Assembly: GCA_004431415.1 (NCBI GenBank)
Contig: QPMI01000180.1
Coordinates: 62,001-126,000 of the forward strand
Source: Cyanophora paradoxa
Taxonomy: Eukaryota; Glaucocystophyceae; Cyanophorales; Cyanophoraceae
Reading direction: 5' to 3'
Length of the DNA stretch: 64,000 nt
Under the pieces are notes generated by a model. It saw only the letters and a list, made by a program, of their open reading frames with translations, was not told where the DNA came from and did no database searches. The number at the start of each line of letters is the position of its first letter. Position 1 is the first letter of the stretch. Both the position numbers and the translations under genes were made by a program. Positions 44,698-56,130 of this stretch are shown here, piece by piece.

Positions 44698-46237
44698 ATG
44701 GCTTTCGCGGTTACTGCGGCTGCTATCGGCGGTGTTCGTGCTCCGGCGTTCCAAGCCCAGGCGGCTCGCATCCACGAGCAGCGCCGCGAGGCGCACGGCC
44801 TCGCACCCGCACGCCGCTTCTTCGGTTTCGAGGCCCAGCCGGCCGTCGCAGCGTCCAGCGCCGCGAAATTCACCATCGAAATGTCGGGTACTAACGTTAT
44901 CCTCCATCCGACGCCCTGCGCTCGCTCATCCGGAAGCTTCGGCGGCGTCCGGCAGGGAAGGCGACGCTCTTCTCGGTGCCCGTCTCTAACTTCGCGGCGC
45001 GCTGCCGCCACCTCGTGTGAGCGCGGGCCTATCGATCGCGCGCGCGGGCGCGTCGGAACGAACTGACGCGCGCGCGGGGCAGCTACGCGAAGGGGCTCGA
45101 GGGCGCCGAGGTCGAGATCAAGTCGCCGCAGGACGTCGGCGGCCTGAAGTCCGAGGAGTACATGAAGGCCCGCCCCGCCGGCCCCGGCCCTCGCGCGCGC
45201 GGCTCACGCGGGGCCGCCGCGCAGATCAACCCCCGTGCGCGCGCGCGCCGGGGCGGGAGCCGGGGCGGGGGCGGGGCTGACGGGCGGGGCGCAGTGGGTA
45301 AGATGCCGGCGCTGGTTACTGAGGAGGGTACGTGCCTGTTCGAGAGCGAGGTCATCAACAGCTACCTCCTCGACAAATACGCCGCCAAGGGCGAGGGCTT
45401 CAAGGCGCGCCCCCCGCCCCGTCCACGCCACCGCGCGCCGCCCGCTGAGGCGCGTGCAGCCGAGCAACGCCGAGGCGCGCGCCTACTCGTCCCTCGTCGC
45501 CCGCTTCCACGACATCTACATGTACCCCCCTCCCCCTCCCGGGCCCCCCCCCCGCGGGGCGGCCGACGGGGCGCGCGCAGGGGCCCGCTGCAGGCGTGCA
45601 TGTACAAGGACGGCATCGAGCCGGAGGCACGCCGCAAGATGCTTCAGGAGGCGTGCCGGCCCCCGCCCCGCCCCGCCCCGCCCCGCCCCGCCCGGCGCGT
45701 GCTTACGACGGGGGGCGGGGGGCAGCTGCTGGGCCACCTGGACACCCTCGAGGGCCTGATGGCCAAGGCCCCGGGCTTCGCCTCCTACGGCCTCGTCGGC
45801 GGGCCCAACCTCTCCGGCGAGCGCCGCCGGCGCCCCCGCCCCCGCCGCCCCACGCACCGCTGACGGGGCGGGGCGGGGGGGCAGCGGGGGACGTGGCGGT
45901 GTACCCGACGTTCGTGTTCTACACGCGCATCCTGCCGGAGCACTTCAAGGTGGATCCGTTCGCCGGCCGCCCGAGCCTCGCCCGCTGGTGGGCCACCGTC
46001 AAGGCCGACGCCGTGGCCGCCAAGGTGCCTGGGCCGGGGCCCGACCGGTGGCTCGGCGGCGCCCGACGCGCCGGCCCGACGCACCCGCCCGCAGGTGATC
46101 GCCGAGATGGAGGGCGGCCTCGACGTCTGGGCGAAGAACGACCGGTCCGCCCGCCCGCCCCCGCGCCCGCCCGGCCCCGGCCCTTACCCCCTCCCTCCCG
46201 CAGCTGGGCGACTGTGCTCAAGGACTACAAGCCCTAG
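44698..46237 (+). CDS. Glutathione S-transferase with N-terminal presequence
   Basis: The product should conjugate glutathione to electrophiles. Exon 1 (44698-44887) encodes MAFAVTAAAIGGVRAPAF and an Arg-rich stretch with RRFFGF, resembling a plastid or other organelle presequence. The thioredoxin-like GST domain begins in exon 2 (44956-45016), KATLFSVPVSNFAARCRHL, where the Ser of VSNF is a candidate catalytic residue. It continues through VEIKSPQDVGGLKSEEY (45083-45167), INP, GKMPALVTEEGTCLFESEVI (45295-45404) and NSYLLDKYAAKG. The all-alpha domain follows: SNAEARAYSSLVARFHDIYM, GPLQACMYKDGIEPEARRKM, QLLGHLDTLEGLMAKAPGF, then DVAVYPTFVFYTRILPEHF, and it stops at 46235-46237 after SWATVLKDYKP. 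The intron at 45405 starts with GC. Frame is kept across at least six introns. Plastid targeting is inference. Confidence 0.85.
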
Positions 46238-46353
46238 TGGTCCTCATTAGCCTAGCCGCGTCTGGTCCTGGCCTGCGAGTGCGAAACTAATGCACAGCAA
46301 TCCTAGCCTGCCTGCCTGCCCGGGGTCGCGCCGCCGGGGCCGCGCTGCGGCGC

Positions 46354-46895
46354 CTACTTCATCTGCATAGCTTCCGGGGCGTCCACGTGTATAATGGAGT
46401 ACGCGTTCGTGCGCCTCTTGACCTCGCGCGCGTCCTGGCAGTCCAGCAGGCAGCCGCAGCACATGAGGGTGCAGCACACCTGTCGCGCAACGGTGAGCGA
46501 GCGAACGACGCTGGCGGGCTTAGCTTTGAGAGCAGAAGGCAGCATGAGGAGCGCACATCGTGGACGTAGTTCGTCTCGATCCCGTACCGCGCCCTGTGCT
46601 CGTGCCTCCACAGGAACCCCTGCCCCGCAGCGCCGGCCGAGGTTAGGCCCGTCGAGCGGCGGCGCGGGCGGCGGGCGGCAGACCGTGATGCAGGGGCCGC
46701 AGGGCATGAAGTAAGAGAGCATGAAGTTCATCCACAAGTTGGAGCGAGGCTGCCGCCGTGTTAGGCGGGCGAGAGCGGCCTCCGAGGGCGTCCGGCCCTG
46801 CGCACCTCGGCGCGCTTGTGGGTGACTGCTTGTAGTGCGGACTGGCAGAAGCATCCTATGCAGCATGTCTCTCTGTCTGTGGCGCAGTCCCAGGG
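46354..46895 (-). CDS. PLAC8-domain cysteine-rich protein, 5' end not found
   Basis: Four exons are supported: 46806-46895 (WDCATDRETCCIGCFCQSAL), 46684-46749 (RSNLWMNFMLSYFMPCGPCI), 46557-46619 (GFLWRHEHRARYGIETNYVH) and 46354-46479 (VCCTLMCCGCLLDCQDAREV and the stop). Phases match at each join. The pattern W-D-C...CC...C, then CGPC, then R.RYGI, then CC..CC.CLLDCQ.AREV is that of the PLAC8 (placenta-specific 8 / plant cadmium resistance) family. These are small membrane-associated Cys-rich proteins linked to metal handling or cell size in plants and animals. The first exon is preceded by CTGACCTCGCCTAG, a branch-plus-acceptor signal, so a further upstream exon with the start codon is expected but was not identified. 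The specific function is unknown. Confidence 0.72.
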
Positions 46896-46897
46896 CT

Positions 46898-47053
46898 AGG
46901 CGAGGTCAGCTGGGAGGGCCGAGAACTAAAGAAGCGCAGCTAAGCGCGCCCGCAGCAGGCCGTCCTTAAGCGGTCAGGCGAGGTCAGCTGAGAGGGCCGA
47001 GAACTAAAGAAGCGCAGCTAAGCGCGCCCGCAGCAGGCCGTCCTTAAGCGGTC
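46898..47053. repeat. 78-bp tandem duplication, two copies
   Basis: 46898-46975 and 46976-47053 are identical except for one base seen (GCTGGGAGG against GCTGAGAGG). Each copy contains, on the minus strand, the CTGACCTCGCC element found just before the PLAC8 exon. Confidence 0.9.
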
Positions 47054-47291
47054 ATAGCGCTCTATGCATTAGCTGCACGCATTAGCGATGCGTTGCGGGC
47101 GTTGCGGAGCAGCTGCCGGCTCGTTCGGCTGCGGCTCGGCTGCGGGAGCTCACTGCGGAATAGTAGTGTGCCATTGCCTCCCCACGCTTGTCAATGTGGT
47201 CCACACCAGTAACAAGTCCGCGCTAGTCGAGGTCTCGTGTCTAGCGTTTGTGTTGCCCTCTACCCCTGCCCGGCTTGCCCCCTCCTGCAAA
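47054..47291. promoter_or_regulatory. Putative promoter between PLAC8 and beta-propeller genes
   Basis: This contains the 5' leader of the plus-strand gene starting at 47292 and presumably the start region of the minus-strand PLAC8 gene. No clear core promoter motif is seen. Confidence 0.35.
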
Positions 47292-50200
47292 ATGCGCGGC
47301 TTGCCGCGGCTCGCCCTCGGGGCGCTTCTCGCGGCCGCGTTGCTTCTATGCGTCGCCGGTGAAGATGCGGCCGCGCCGGAGCAGCCAGCGGTCCTGTCGG
47401 AGACGCCAGCGGAGTCTACGCTGCCGGCCGCGGAAGCGGAGCCTGCGAGCGCAGAACCGGCGAACGCGGAACCTGCGGAACCCTTGAGCGCCGCGGCGGA
47501 GCCAGAGCCAGGTCCTCCCGCTCAGCAGGAGGAGCCAGCGGCAGTGGCATCGCCGCCCGAGCAGAAGGTCGAGGAGACACGCGACGCTGCCGTTGCCGCG
47601 GACGTCGATGCCGAGATAGACGAAATCGAAGATCTCATTCAGCAGCTCCAAGCGAAGGTCGCGCGTCTTCGGAGCGTTCGCGCGGGCGCGACTGCAGGCC
47701 GCGCGAAGCCCCACGCGAAGCGGTTCGCTGCAGCGCGAACGGAGCGCTTCGAAGCGTGCGGGAGCTGACCGAACGCGCTTCGCACGCAGCTCCGACGCGG
47801 CGGCGCGCGGGGGCGGCGGGGCGCGGGAGGCGGCGCGGCGGGGCGCGGACCCGCTGGAGGAGCGTATCCACGCGGAGGAGGCGGCGGCGATGCGCGGGGA
47901 GGACGATGCGTTCGAGGCGACCGACGGCGACATCGAGGAGTGGCTCGAGGTCACCGGCCGCCTCAAGGCTCGCCCCGCCCCCTCCGCCCGCACCCCCCTC
48001 CCGCCGCCCGCCGCCCGCCCGGCGAGCGCGCGCTGACTGGCGGCGCAGTTCGACGTGGAGATCACGGCGCTGACGTTCCTGCCGACCTCCGCGCCCTACA
48101 ACGCCGTCCCGCCCACCGGCGGCCGCAAGCAGCCGCCCGTCGTCGACCCCCGCGGTGCGCCCCCTCGGCGTCGGCGGCGGCGGCGGCGGCGGCGCTCATC
48201 GGGGCGCAGCGCCGCGGCGGTTCGTGGTGGCGGACGCGAGCGGCTGGCTGCGCTGCTTCGACCACGCGGGGACGGAGCTGGCGAGCCTGCAGACGAACGG
48301 CACGGCCCGCATCACCTCCATCACCACCACGCCCTACGTCGACGGCGCGCCCCCCGGCCCGCCCGCTCGCCTGCCACGTTCGCCCCGGTCGTGACGCGCC
48401 GGCAGACATCCTGCTGGTGGCCGGCGATGTCGAGGGCTGGGTCCGAGCCTACTCCGTCCGCATCGAGAAACCCAGGCGGCCCCAGAGTGCGCCGTGCCGC
48501 CCCTCCGGGCCCCGCTGCGCTCCGCTCCGCCCCGCTGAGCGGTGTGGGGGCAGAGGGCACGGGCTCGGGGCCGGCGGTGCCGCCTGTGACGATCACGTTC
48601 GAGGCGGAGTGGCAGCTGCCGCAGGGGGCGAACGGGGCGGCCCCGCCGGCTGCCACGGCGCTCGTCGCCTACCGCCGCATCCGCGCCACCAACATCGTCG
48701 TTGGCGACTCCTCGGGCTCCATCGCGTGCGCCCGGCCCTCCCCCCGCCCCGCCGCCCCGCCCCGCACCGCCCCGCCCCCCAGGGCCTCCGACGGGGTCCG
48801 ACGGGGTCTGACGGGCGGGGCGGGGCAGGAGCTTCTCGCGGAACGGGACGTACCTCGGCTTCGTCAAGGCCCGCGGCGCCCTCCTCGCCCTCGAGGTCCC
48901 CCCTCCCGCCCGCCCGCTCCCTGCCGCCGGCCTCTGCGCGCCGGCTCACGGGCGGGCCGGCCGGGGCGCCTCAGATGACGGGGAACCTGCTGGTGTACAG
49001 CACGGACGCCGGCGAGTTCGGCGTCATCGACGTCCGCTCCTGGGCCCTCACCCCGCTCCCCTGCGCCGGCGTCCGCCCGCCCCGCCCCCGCCCCCGCCCT
49101 CCGCTCCGCCCCCGCCCCGGCCGACGGGGCGGGGGCAGATGCGGCAGTCTGTGATCACGAGCCTGGCGCTGGATCCGCACAGCCCGAGCGCCCTCTTCGC
49201 GGGGACCGCCTGCGGGCAGCTCCTCTCCCTCCGCCTCACCGGCGACGCCAAGGGCACCAAGTGCAAGGGTCCGGAAGCTCCCGTCCCCCTCCTACCGCCC
49301 CGCACGCCCCGCGCTCGAAGCCGAGTCGGCGGGCGGGGCGGGGCCGGGCGGGGCGGCAGTGGCGACGTCGGTGGCGGCGGCGCACGCGGGGGCCCCGTCC
49401 ACGTCGGCGTCGCCCGGTGCGGCGCCCCTGCGGCCGCCGCTCCCCGCGCCGCGGCGCAGGGGCGACGGGGCCGGCGGGCGCAGGGGCTACGTGCTCTCGG
49501 CGTCGGGGGCGGACGGCCTCGCCGTGCACAACACGACCTTCCTCGGCCGCCGCCGGCCCGGCCTCGTCTTCAGGTACCCCGCCCCCGCCCCCGCCCCCGT
49601 CCCCGCCGCCCCTCACGCCCCGCAGGCTCCCGCGGGGCCCGCCCTCGGGTGAGGGGGCGGCGGGGGCGCCGGCGGACCCGCTGGCGGAGCGGCGGCGGCC
49701 GGTGGCGCGGCCGGTGCTGATGCGGGCGAACAACGCGCGGCGGGAGGGGCCCCAGGCCGCCGTCGTCGTCGGCCACGACGGTGCCCCCCCGCCCGCTGCG
49801 GCCCCGCCTCCCGCCCGGGGCGATGGCGATGGCGGGGCGGGGCGGGGCAGGCTCGCTGGTGGTGTACAGCGTAAACCTGCCCTACGAGATCGAGCGCGTC
49901 CCCTGGCAGGTCTGGAAGAGCCCCCTGTGCGTCTCCCCGCCCCGCCCCGCCCCGCCCCGGCCCGCCTGGAGCCGAGGCGGGTTCGGGACGGGGGCCAGGG
50001 CCGTCGGAGCGCTCGTCTTCGTGATCTTCTGGCAGTTCAAGAAGTTCAAGGGCGGCAGCAAGGTCCCGCCCCCTACCCCGCCCCCGCCCCCGCCCCCGCC
50101 CCCGGCCCCGGCCCCCTTGTGAGCCTCTCCTTCCCGGCAGTCGCCGGCGGAGCGGTTCGCGGCGGCGGGGCCCGGGGCGGGGCGGGGCCCGCGGACGCAG

Positions 50201-50593
50201 CGGGAGCGGGAGCGCGAGGCGATGGAGTCCCTCTCCGTGCGTACCCCGCCCCCGGCCCCCCGCCCGCCCGCCAACCGTACCCCGTGCACGCAGGCGATGC
50301 TCGGCGGCGGCGGCGGGGCCGGCCTGGGCTCGGGCGGCGGCCGCTCCGGCGCGGGGGACCGCCGCGTGCGGTGCGCGGGGGCCGGCCCTCAGGCGCCCCG
50401 CCCCGCACCAGCCCTGGGGCTGATCAGGGGCGGCGGGCGGGGGCAGGTTCGCGGAGGGGGCGGGGGCGGGGCGGGGGAGCTGGATGCGCTGCGCGCGAAG
50501 GTGGACGCGCTGACGTCACGCCTCTCGGCCGTCGGGGCGGAGGCCCCCGCCGCCGGCGTCGGGCCCGCCTCCTCCTACGGCGGCGTCGACTGA
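47292..50593 (+). CDS. Secretory-pathway type I membrane protein with beta-propeller (FG-GAP/WD-like) ectodomain
   Basis: ATG at 47292 (context AAAATG) opens a signal peptide, LALGALLAAALLLCVAG, followed by an Ala/Glu/Pro-rich acidic region and a helix EIDEIEDLIQQLQAKVARLR. Later exons, joined across short GC-rich introns, give repeated beta-strand blades: FDVEITALTFLPTSAPYNAV, RFVVADASGWLRCFDHAGTE, DILLVAGDVEGWVRAYSV, GNLLVYSTDAGEFGVIDVRS, VITSLALDPHSPSALFAG and YVLSASGADGLAVHNTTFLG. Near the end come SLVVYSVNLPYEIERVPW, a TM helix GALVFVIFWQFKKFK (about 50007-50053), a charged region REREREAMESLS, and a final helix LDALRAKVDALTSRLSAVG. The stop is at 50591-50593. The topology resembles single-pass FG-GAP membrane proteins of plants and algae. 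The exact function is not recognised. An in-frame ATG at 47088 exists but would bury the signal peptide. Confidence 0.7.
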
Positions 50594-51360
50594 GCCCCCG
50601 GCCCCGCCGGATGGCCGAGGCGGCTCCAGCCGCGCCGGCCCCGGGCGCTCCCCGCCCCGGCCCCGGACCGGGCGCCGGCCGGCGCGCTGGGCGCCCACTG
50701 ATCGTGACTTCGTGAAGTCTGCCAAAACTTGAGAAAGTTGAGCTTCCGGCCGTCGCCCGCGGGACGTACGCGGCCGCGGGCGGGACGCGGCGGGTACGTC
50801 CAGCTGCAGCACCGTCCGGGTGGGATATATCATAGTATCGATCTCGAGGAGCGCGACTCCGGGAGCGCGCGCCGGCGCCCGGCGTGCGGGGAGCACTGGC
50901 ATGCCCGAGGGTCGGATTCATGCCGGGCACAAATTCCGCACAATTGCAAATAAATGAGCCGCTTGAGGCGGCTGCGCTTCCGAAGTACGCGAAGTTTAAG
51001 CTTAGGCTTATACGCGCATATATGTCCGACGCCGGTCTGGCCGCCGGCGCGCGGCGGGCCGGCGGCGGGCCTGCTCCGCATGTCCGCGGCAATGATCCGA
51101 TGATCATGATGCGCACGTGCACGTGCCGCAGGCCCGCAGCCTGCAGCCTGCAGGCCCGCATGCGCCGCGAAGGCCCGCGATGCGCGCGGCGTTGCGCGCA
51201 CGAATCGGCAATGATTTGGCCGGGCATGCGCGAATAAGCTATTTTGTCTCTATGCCCCCTGGGCAGCCCCCGCAGTGCTGGTGTCTAGAGACTGTGGCCG
51301 GTAATTCACCAAAAAAAAAAAAAAAATTTATTAAATTTCCGATTTCGCCTTCACCGATTC
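50594..51360. other. Intergenic, no gene seen
   Basis: Contains the 3' flank of the beta-propeller gene, a CTGCAGCCTGCAG-type repeat near 51130-51150 and an A-run at about 51310. The sequence becomes A/T-richer toward the element boundary at 51361. Confidence 0.5.
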
Positions 51361-51365
51361 ATCCC
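51361..51365. repeat. Target site duplication, left copy (ATCCC)
   Basis: ATCCC abuts the left terminal repeat and matches 56348-56352. Confidence 0.7.
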
Positions 51366-51474
51366 TGTAGTGCGCCAAATAAAATGGCGCGCCATCTTAT
51401 TTTTATGGCGCACGCTTTTGAGCCATCGCAGAAAAAAAGGCGCCGGCCAGCGCAGCCGGAGCTTTGCGTTGGGG
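51366..51474 (+). repeat. Left terminal inverted repeat, 109 bp
   Basis: Begins TGTAGTGCGCC, contains the palindrome TGGCGCGCCA, and ends TTTGCGTTGGGG. Identical, base for base as read, to the reverse complement of 56239-56347, including a seven-A run. Confidence 0.92.
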
Positions 51475-51481
51475 AGTACTG

Positions 51482-54400
51482 CTAGGCTAGCTGTCGCGAT
51501 CGAAATCGCCTATCATTATAGCCTACCGCCGGGCTACCGGTATAGGACCGCACTGGGCGGGAAGCGGTCGGGGAGCCGCGCGCGCGCACCGAGCCCGAAG
51601 GCGCGGCCCCAGGCACATCAGCAATGAGGTGGTGGGAGCATCCAGATGTCATGAAGATGTCCCACTTGTGCCACCAGTTGTCCTTGTCCTCCACTGTTCC
51701 CTTGTTGAAGTCCGATATTTCGCCACGCAGCGGCCGCGGGTGTGGCCGGTACGTGATAGAACGGCGGAAGGTCCTGCGATCCTCTACCTTTCCTACAGTG
51801 ACCGCGGGGCCATTCCGAAGTGCAAAAGTCATCTCGCCCTCGGCGTCCGTCTCCTCGAGCTGCATCCAACACGTGAGCAGCGGAAACGCAACGCATGCGT
51901 TGGAATTGCGTAGTTACCTGCAGGGCTAGGAAGAGTTCGTACTCGGCGTCCCAATCGAGCTCTACCTGAGCGTACTGCACGTAGTGAACCGTGGATGTGT
52001 CGAAGTGCAGGACGCGCCCGGGTGCCTGTCCGTATGCTGTCTTGGACTGGTCGAATGGCACGAGGATGGTGTGTTCTCTCTCCGTACTCCTCCTGCCGCG
52101 AACCACGAGACGCGTTTGTGGCTCGAGATCGAAATGCGGCGGCCATCGCAGCTTGAGAACTGTTTTCACGATCTGTTTCCGTCCGTTCCAGATGTGCGTT
52201 GCCACCTCATCTGCGAGGGCCTTCTTGGAAATGCGGCCCCCACCCAGGTGCCACAAAATCGGGTGAGGCCTCAACGCGTGGTTCACACCTCTGCCAAGAC
52301 GTGTAAGTAATAACGCAATGCCCACAAAATATGCCGTTGCACGCACACAACACCGCCGCCGTCTTCCGGTGCGCTCGCTGGAGGGCGGAAAGGCGACGTC
52401 GACGCTTCCTCCTCGGGGTCCACGGCAGCTCCGCGCGACGGTGTTCCACTGTCGTGCTCGATGCCAGCTGTTCCATGTAGAGCTCTGCCCGTGCCGGAGC
52501 GGAAGTGAGAAAAAAGTTATGCTCGCCTCAGAATGGGTCTCGAGAGTTGCGGGCGGGCATCCTCTGCGGCTCCTTCTGCACCGTTCAACCTGCAGACATT
52601 ATCGGAATATTTTGTGACGTGAATGGGGCATTGCATACTGCGTGGGAGTGCTGCAGGATCGGACAGCGTCTAGAAATGTGTCATCGACGGCGACGGGGAT
52701 GACTTCACGCTTGCCCCGTTTCCTGCCACCGTCATCCTGTTTGACTGGCTGAAATATGTATGGCGTCATATATTGGACAACCTCGTCCCCCTGTTTAATG
52801 GCGGCCCCGATGATGATGGGGTCATCCCGCGGCCACTCAATGACCACAACGAGGGGGCCTCCCCCCGACGATGTCTCCGCTGCGAGACGGGGTTCGAGCT
52901 CGGCGTACTTGTGCGTGTTGCACAGCCTCCACGGGTGCGACGTCACCCCTGGTTGGTGATCCCATACCGCAACAACTTGCTCCGAGCCCGGAGGGAGGTC
53001 GTCGTTGGGCTTTGTGAAGCACAGATACGACGACTTCGCATTGTATGCCCTTATGTGCTCTTGTTCGCGGATGAAGTGCTGAGCACGACTGAGACTGAGA
53101 GGTTTCTCCGTTCTGATTCACAACAACGCTACATCAACGTATGTACAACGCAAGCGTTGAGTATGCGTTGCAATGCTATGCTCGCCTGAGAAAGGGTTTG
53201 GATGACAGCTCCAGGATCGAGCCGCCGTCTGTAGAGTTCGAGCTGCACATGTATAATTACAGTCTGATTAATTACAGTACCGATTGTATAATTATTTGCG
53301 AGGACTGCCCATGCGCACCCGGTTTCCTGGTTTACGTAGGCCAACCGGCCCCGGGCGGGAGGGAGTATCTTGGGGGCGAGTGGACTCTCTCCGCCTGACT
53401 TGGCTTTTGCGCGCTCTGCCTTGCTGCGAAGCTGCCGAAAGCTGCTCTGCTTTCCAGGATTGAGAATCTTGGGAAGGGGCGGCAGCTGTCGGGGATTTGG
53501 GATTATTGGCTCCGCCGCCAGCTCATGTGCAGCCTTCCTCTTCTTTCGGATTTTCGCTGCAGGCGCCTCTGCCGGCTTCTCCGCTGCCACCGCCTTGTCC
53601 TTCTCCTTCAACTTCTTCTCGGCCGCCTTCTGCGCTGCGTGATTAGAACTCTTTCCTATGCCAGGCACTCGCACAGATCTAGAGTGACGCGAAAAACTGC
53701 ACCCTCTCATGTGCTGCCGCGGCAGCCTCTGCCTGCGCCTTCGTTTTCGCGGCCTCATTTTCGGCTGCAGCCTTCTTTGCTGCCACCGCCTTGTCCTTCT
53801 CCTTCGCTTTCTTCTCGGCCTCCTTCTGCGCTGCGTTATTAAAACTGTGCCCCAGGCCCGGAACGCTCGCACAGAGTGCCGCGCAACACTGCACCTTTTC
53901 CTGTGCTGCTGCCTGCTCCGCCGTTTTTGCGGCCTGCTTTTCTGCTGCGGCCTTCTTCGCTGCCGCCGCCTTGCCCTTCTCCTTCGATTTCGCCTCGGCC
54001 TCCTTCTGTGCTGCGGTATTAAAACTCTGCACTATGCCCGGGACTGGCACAGATTGCGTTTTTAAGACTGCACCTTCTCTGTCATTGCTGCGGCCTTGGG
54101 CTTCTTCGCCTCCTTCCCCATCTCCTTCTCCTGCTTCTTGCGCTTCCCTGCTTCCTGCTTCGCATGCTTCGCCTCCTGACCCTTCGTCTCTGCCTTGCGG
54201 TTGCGCTTCCTCGGGCTTGCCGCCTCTGCGTCCTCGTCCTCGTCCTCGCCCTCGTCCTCGTCCTCATTCCCGCTCTCGTCGTCGTCCTCGAGCTTGTCCT
54301 CTACGTCATCCTCCTCGTCGGACTCTGCGGGCACGGAATCAACGCAAATTGCGCTGTGTCTTTGCAACGCAGACAACGCAATATCAACGCTTGCGTTGAC

Positions 54401-56130
54401 GATGCGTTCTGCATGCGTTGTACACATCGCGCACCTTCGTCTGTCGGGGCGGCGCTGGCGCGTGCCTTGCCCTTCTGCTCTGGCATTTTCCTTGCCGGCT
54501 CTGCAAGTGCAAAAGTGCGCGTGAGCCTCGTGGCAACACGGAGGGAAGTTGAGTACGTCAACACTATTCAACGTATGTCAATCAACGTATGCGTTGCGAG
54601 GTGTTGACATATGCGTTGGTATTGCGTTGGAACAGCGCCGCGTACCTTCGAACGAGTCGCGATGTTCGATTTCCTGCTTCTTCTTGGACCTCCTCTTCGC
54701 CCCCGTCGCCTGGTACCTGCGTGGTAAATTGTTTCCACCGGTCAGTTTCGTATCGGTTGCTCGAAATAATGGAACTCTTGCTCACTCTCCCCTGTCCACC
54801 GCGTCCTTGCCATCCATCCAGCCGGCTACGTTCTCCTCCATCACCGTCAAATTGTGACTCCCTAGGATGAAGTCGGCGACATCCAGAATGCCGGGTCGCG
54901 AGATGCCCTTGAGCTTGTAGTGATCGTCCGGCACCTCCTGCTCCGCTTTCCTCATCCTTAGAATGCACAGTCTGTTCGGAGTGTACGCATCAGGGGCGTG
55001 GCATCGTTGCCCCATCTTCAACGCACGCACATGTTCTCAATGTTATGAAAATAGACATCTGTCTTGCATCTCGTGAGGGATTGAAGGTGGCTGAGGTCCT
55101 CCTTGTCGAATGGGGTGAGCAGCGGCCGCAGTCTGCTCAGCGTGTCGTGCGTTTTGCGGGTGCCGCCCCCGCACTTCTGCATCCGCGAGAGAGCTTGAGA
55201 TATAAATTTAAATTCTAACTCGATGCCATAACTGAAATTAAGGGACGGCACCTTGAGAAACAGCCAGGCTCGCGGGCATGTCTCCGGAGTGTACTCCCCC
55301 CCCGATCCCTCGATCGGCTCGTCCCACAGTAGCCGCACGACGTCCCGTGCCGTGTTGCAGTCCCCAGTGCCGCGCTTGCCATCCGTGTCCTCCTTCAGGT
55401 AGTTCGCGCCTGTCGCCGCCCTCTTCTTTGCTCGAGGTTCACCTGCAGAGGCGATCGCAGCTCCGACGGATCTCTGGACCTGCAAGGCCACGGCCTCCAC
55501 GAGCGAACTCAGCTGCGCCGAGTCCGACGAAGTCGCCGCCTGAACCGTCTGGGGCGCCGGCGCTGCAGCTGCGTGCTGCGCCTTGCCGCGCTTCATGAGC
55601 TTCACAAGTTCGGGGTCGGCGTTGCTGTCGCCGTCCTCGTGCGCTGGCTGCATGTCCCGCCGCACGACGTAGAAGAAACATCCGGGACTGAGCTTCGGCA
55701 GCTTCCGAGACGCAGTCCTCAGATCGAGGGTGTCCGCCTCCGGATCGTAGAAGTACAGGTCCAGGCCCGCAGGTCCGACGGATTGCGTGAAGCGGAGCTG
55801 CCGCTCCGCATCCTTCAAGAGCTCCGCAGGCCATCCCGTGCCTCCCTCGACCTCGATGGTCACCGTCGCTGCGTCACGGGCAAGGTGCACGCGCGGTCGG
55901 GCATCAGCGCGGCGCCCGGTGCGCGCCTTCGCATCACAGCTCAAGAGTATCGAACCTTTGGTCGTAGTAAGGCCTCCGTTCTGCCGGCTGTCGGCGAGAA
56001 CACGCACTTCGACTGGTTCCGCGGGCGCCTGCAGCTGCCCTGCGCGAGCCGCCGACTCTTCGGCTCCCGCAGCCGCTGCTGCGTCGCTCGACTCGCCTAG
56101 CTTAGCCACTTTGCCCTTCTTGGGCGCCAT
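51482..56130 (-). CDS. Unrecognised ~12-exon gene carried by the inverted-repeat element (candidate transposase or cargo)
   Basis: Exons that keep frame: 55031-56130 (MAPKKGKVAKLGESS..., a 366-residue N-terminal part with YFYDPEADTLDLRTA), 54786-54971 (LCILRMRKAEQEVPDDHYKL), 54646-54716, 54435-54500, 54074-54324 (an acidic DE run, then a Lys-rich run), three related Lys/Ala/Glu exons (53895-54005, 53703-53825, 53186-53629), one from 53078 downward (HFIREQEHIRAYNAKSSYLC, later VVVIEWPRDDPIIIGAAIKQ), a poorly resolved stretch at 52600-52300, one ending near 51922 (ISKKALADEVATHIWNG), and the last at 51482-51877 (DNWWHKWDIFMTSGCSHHLI). Total is about 1,200 residues. The charged middle suggests a nuclear, nucleic-acid-binding protein. 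No DDE, zinc-finger or helicase signature was seen. One intron (after 53186) starts with GC. Its position, filling the element end to end, makes it the candidate mobility gene; captured host cargo is the alternative. Confidence 0.7.
53629..54074 (-). repeat. Tandem exon-plus-intron repeats in the element gene
   Basis: Three consecutive exons start AAGGAGGCCGAG or AAGGCGGCCGAG after a CRCAG acceptor. The introns before them start GTGCAGT, carry GCC..G..A-type middles and end TTTTAATACCG or TTCTAATCACG just before CAG. Exon starts are 180 and 196 bp apart (54005, 53825, 53629). Both exon and intron were duplicated together. Confidence 0.75.

Noticed and set aside
51366-51474. Long terminal repeat of a retroelement (TG...CA ends)
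   Set aside because: The second copy is inverted, not direct, and no reverse transcriptase or gag-like gene lies between.
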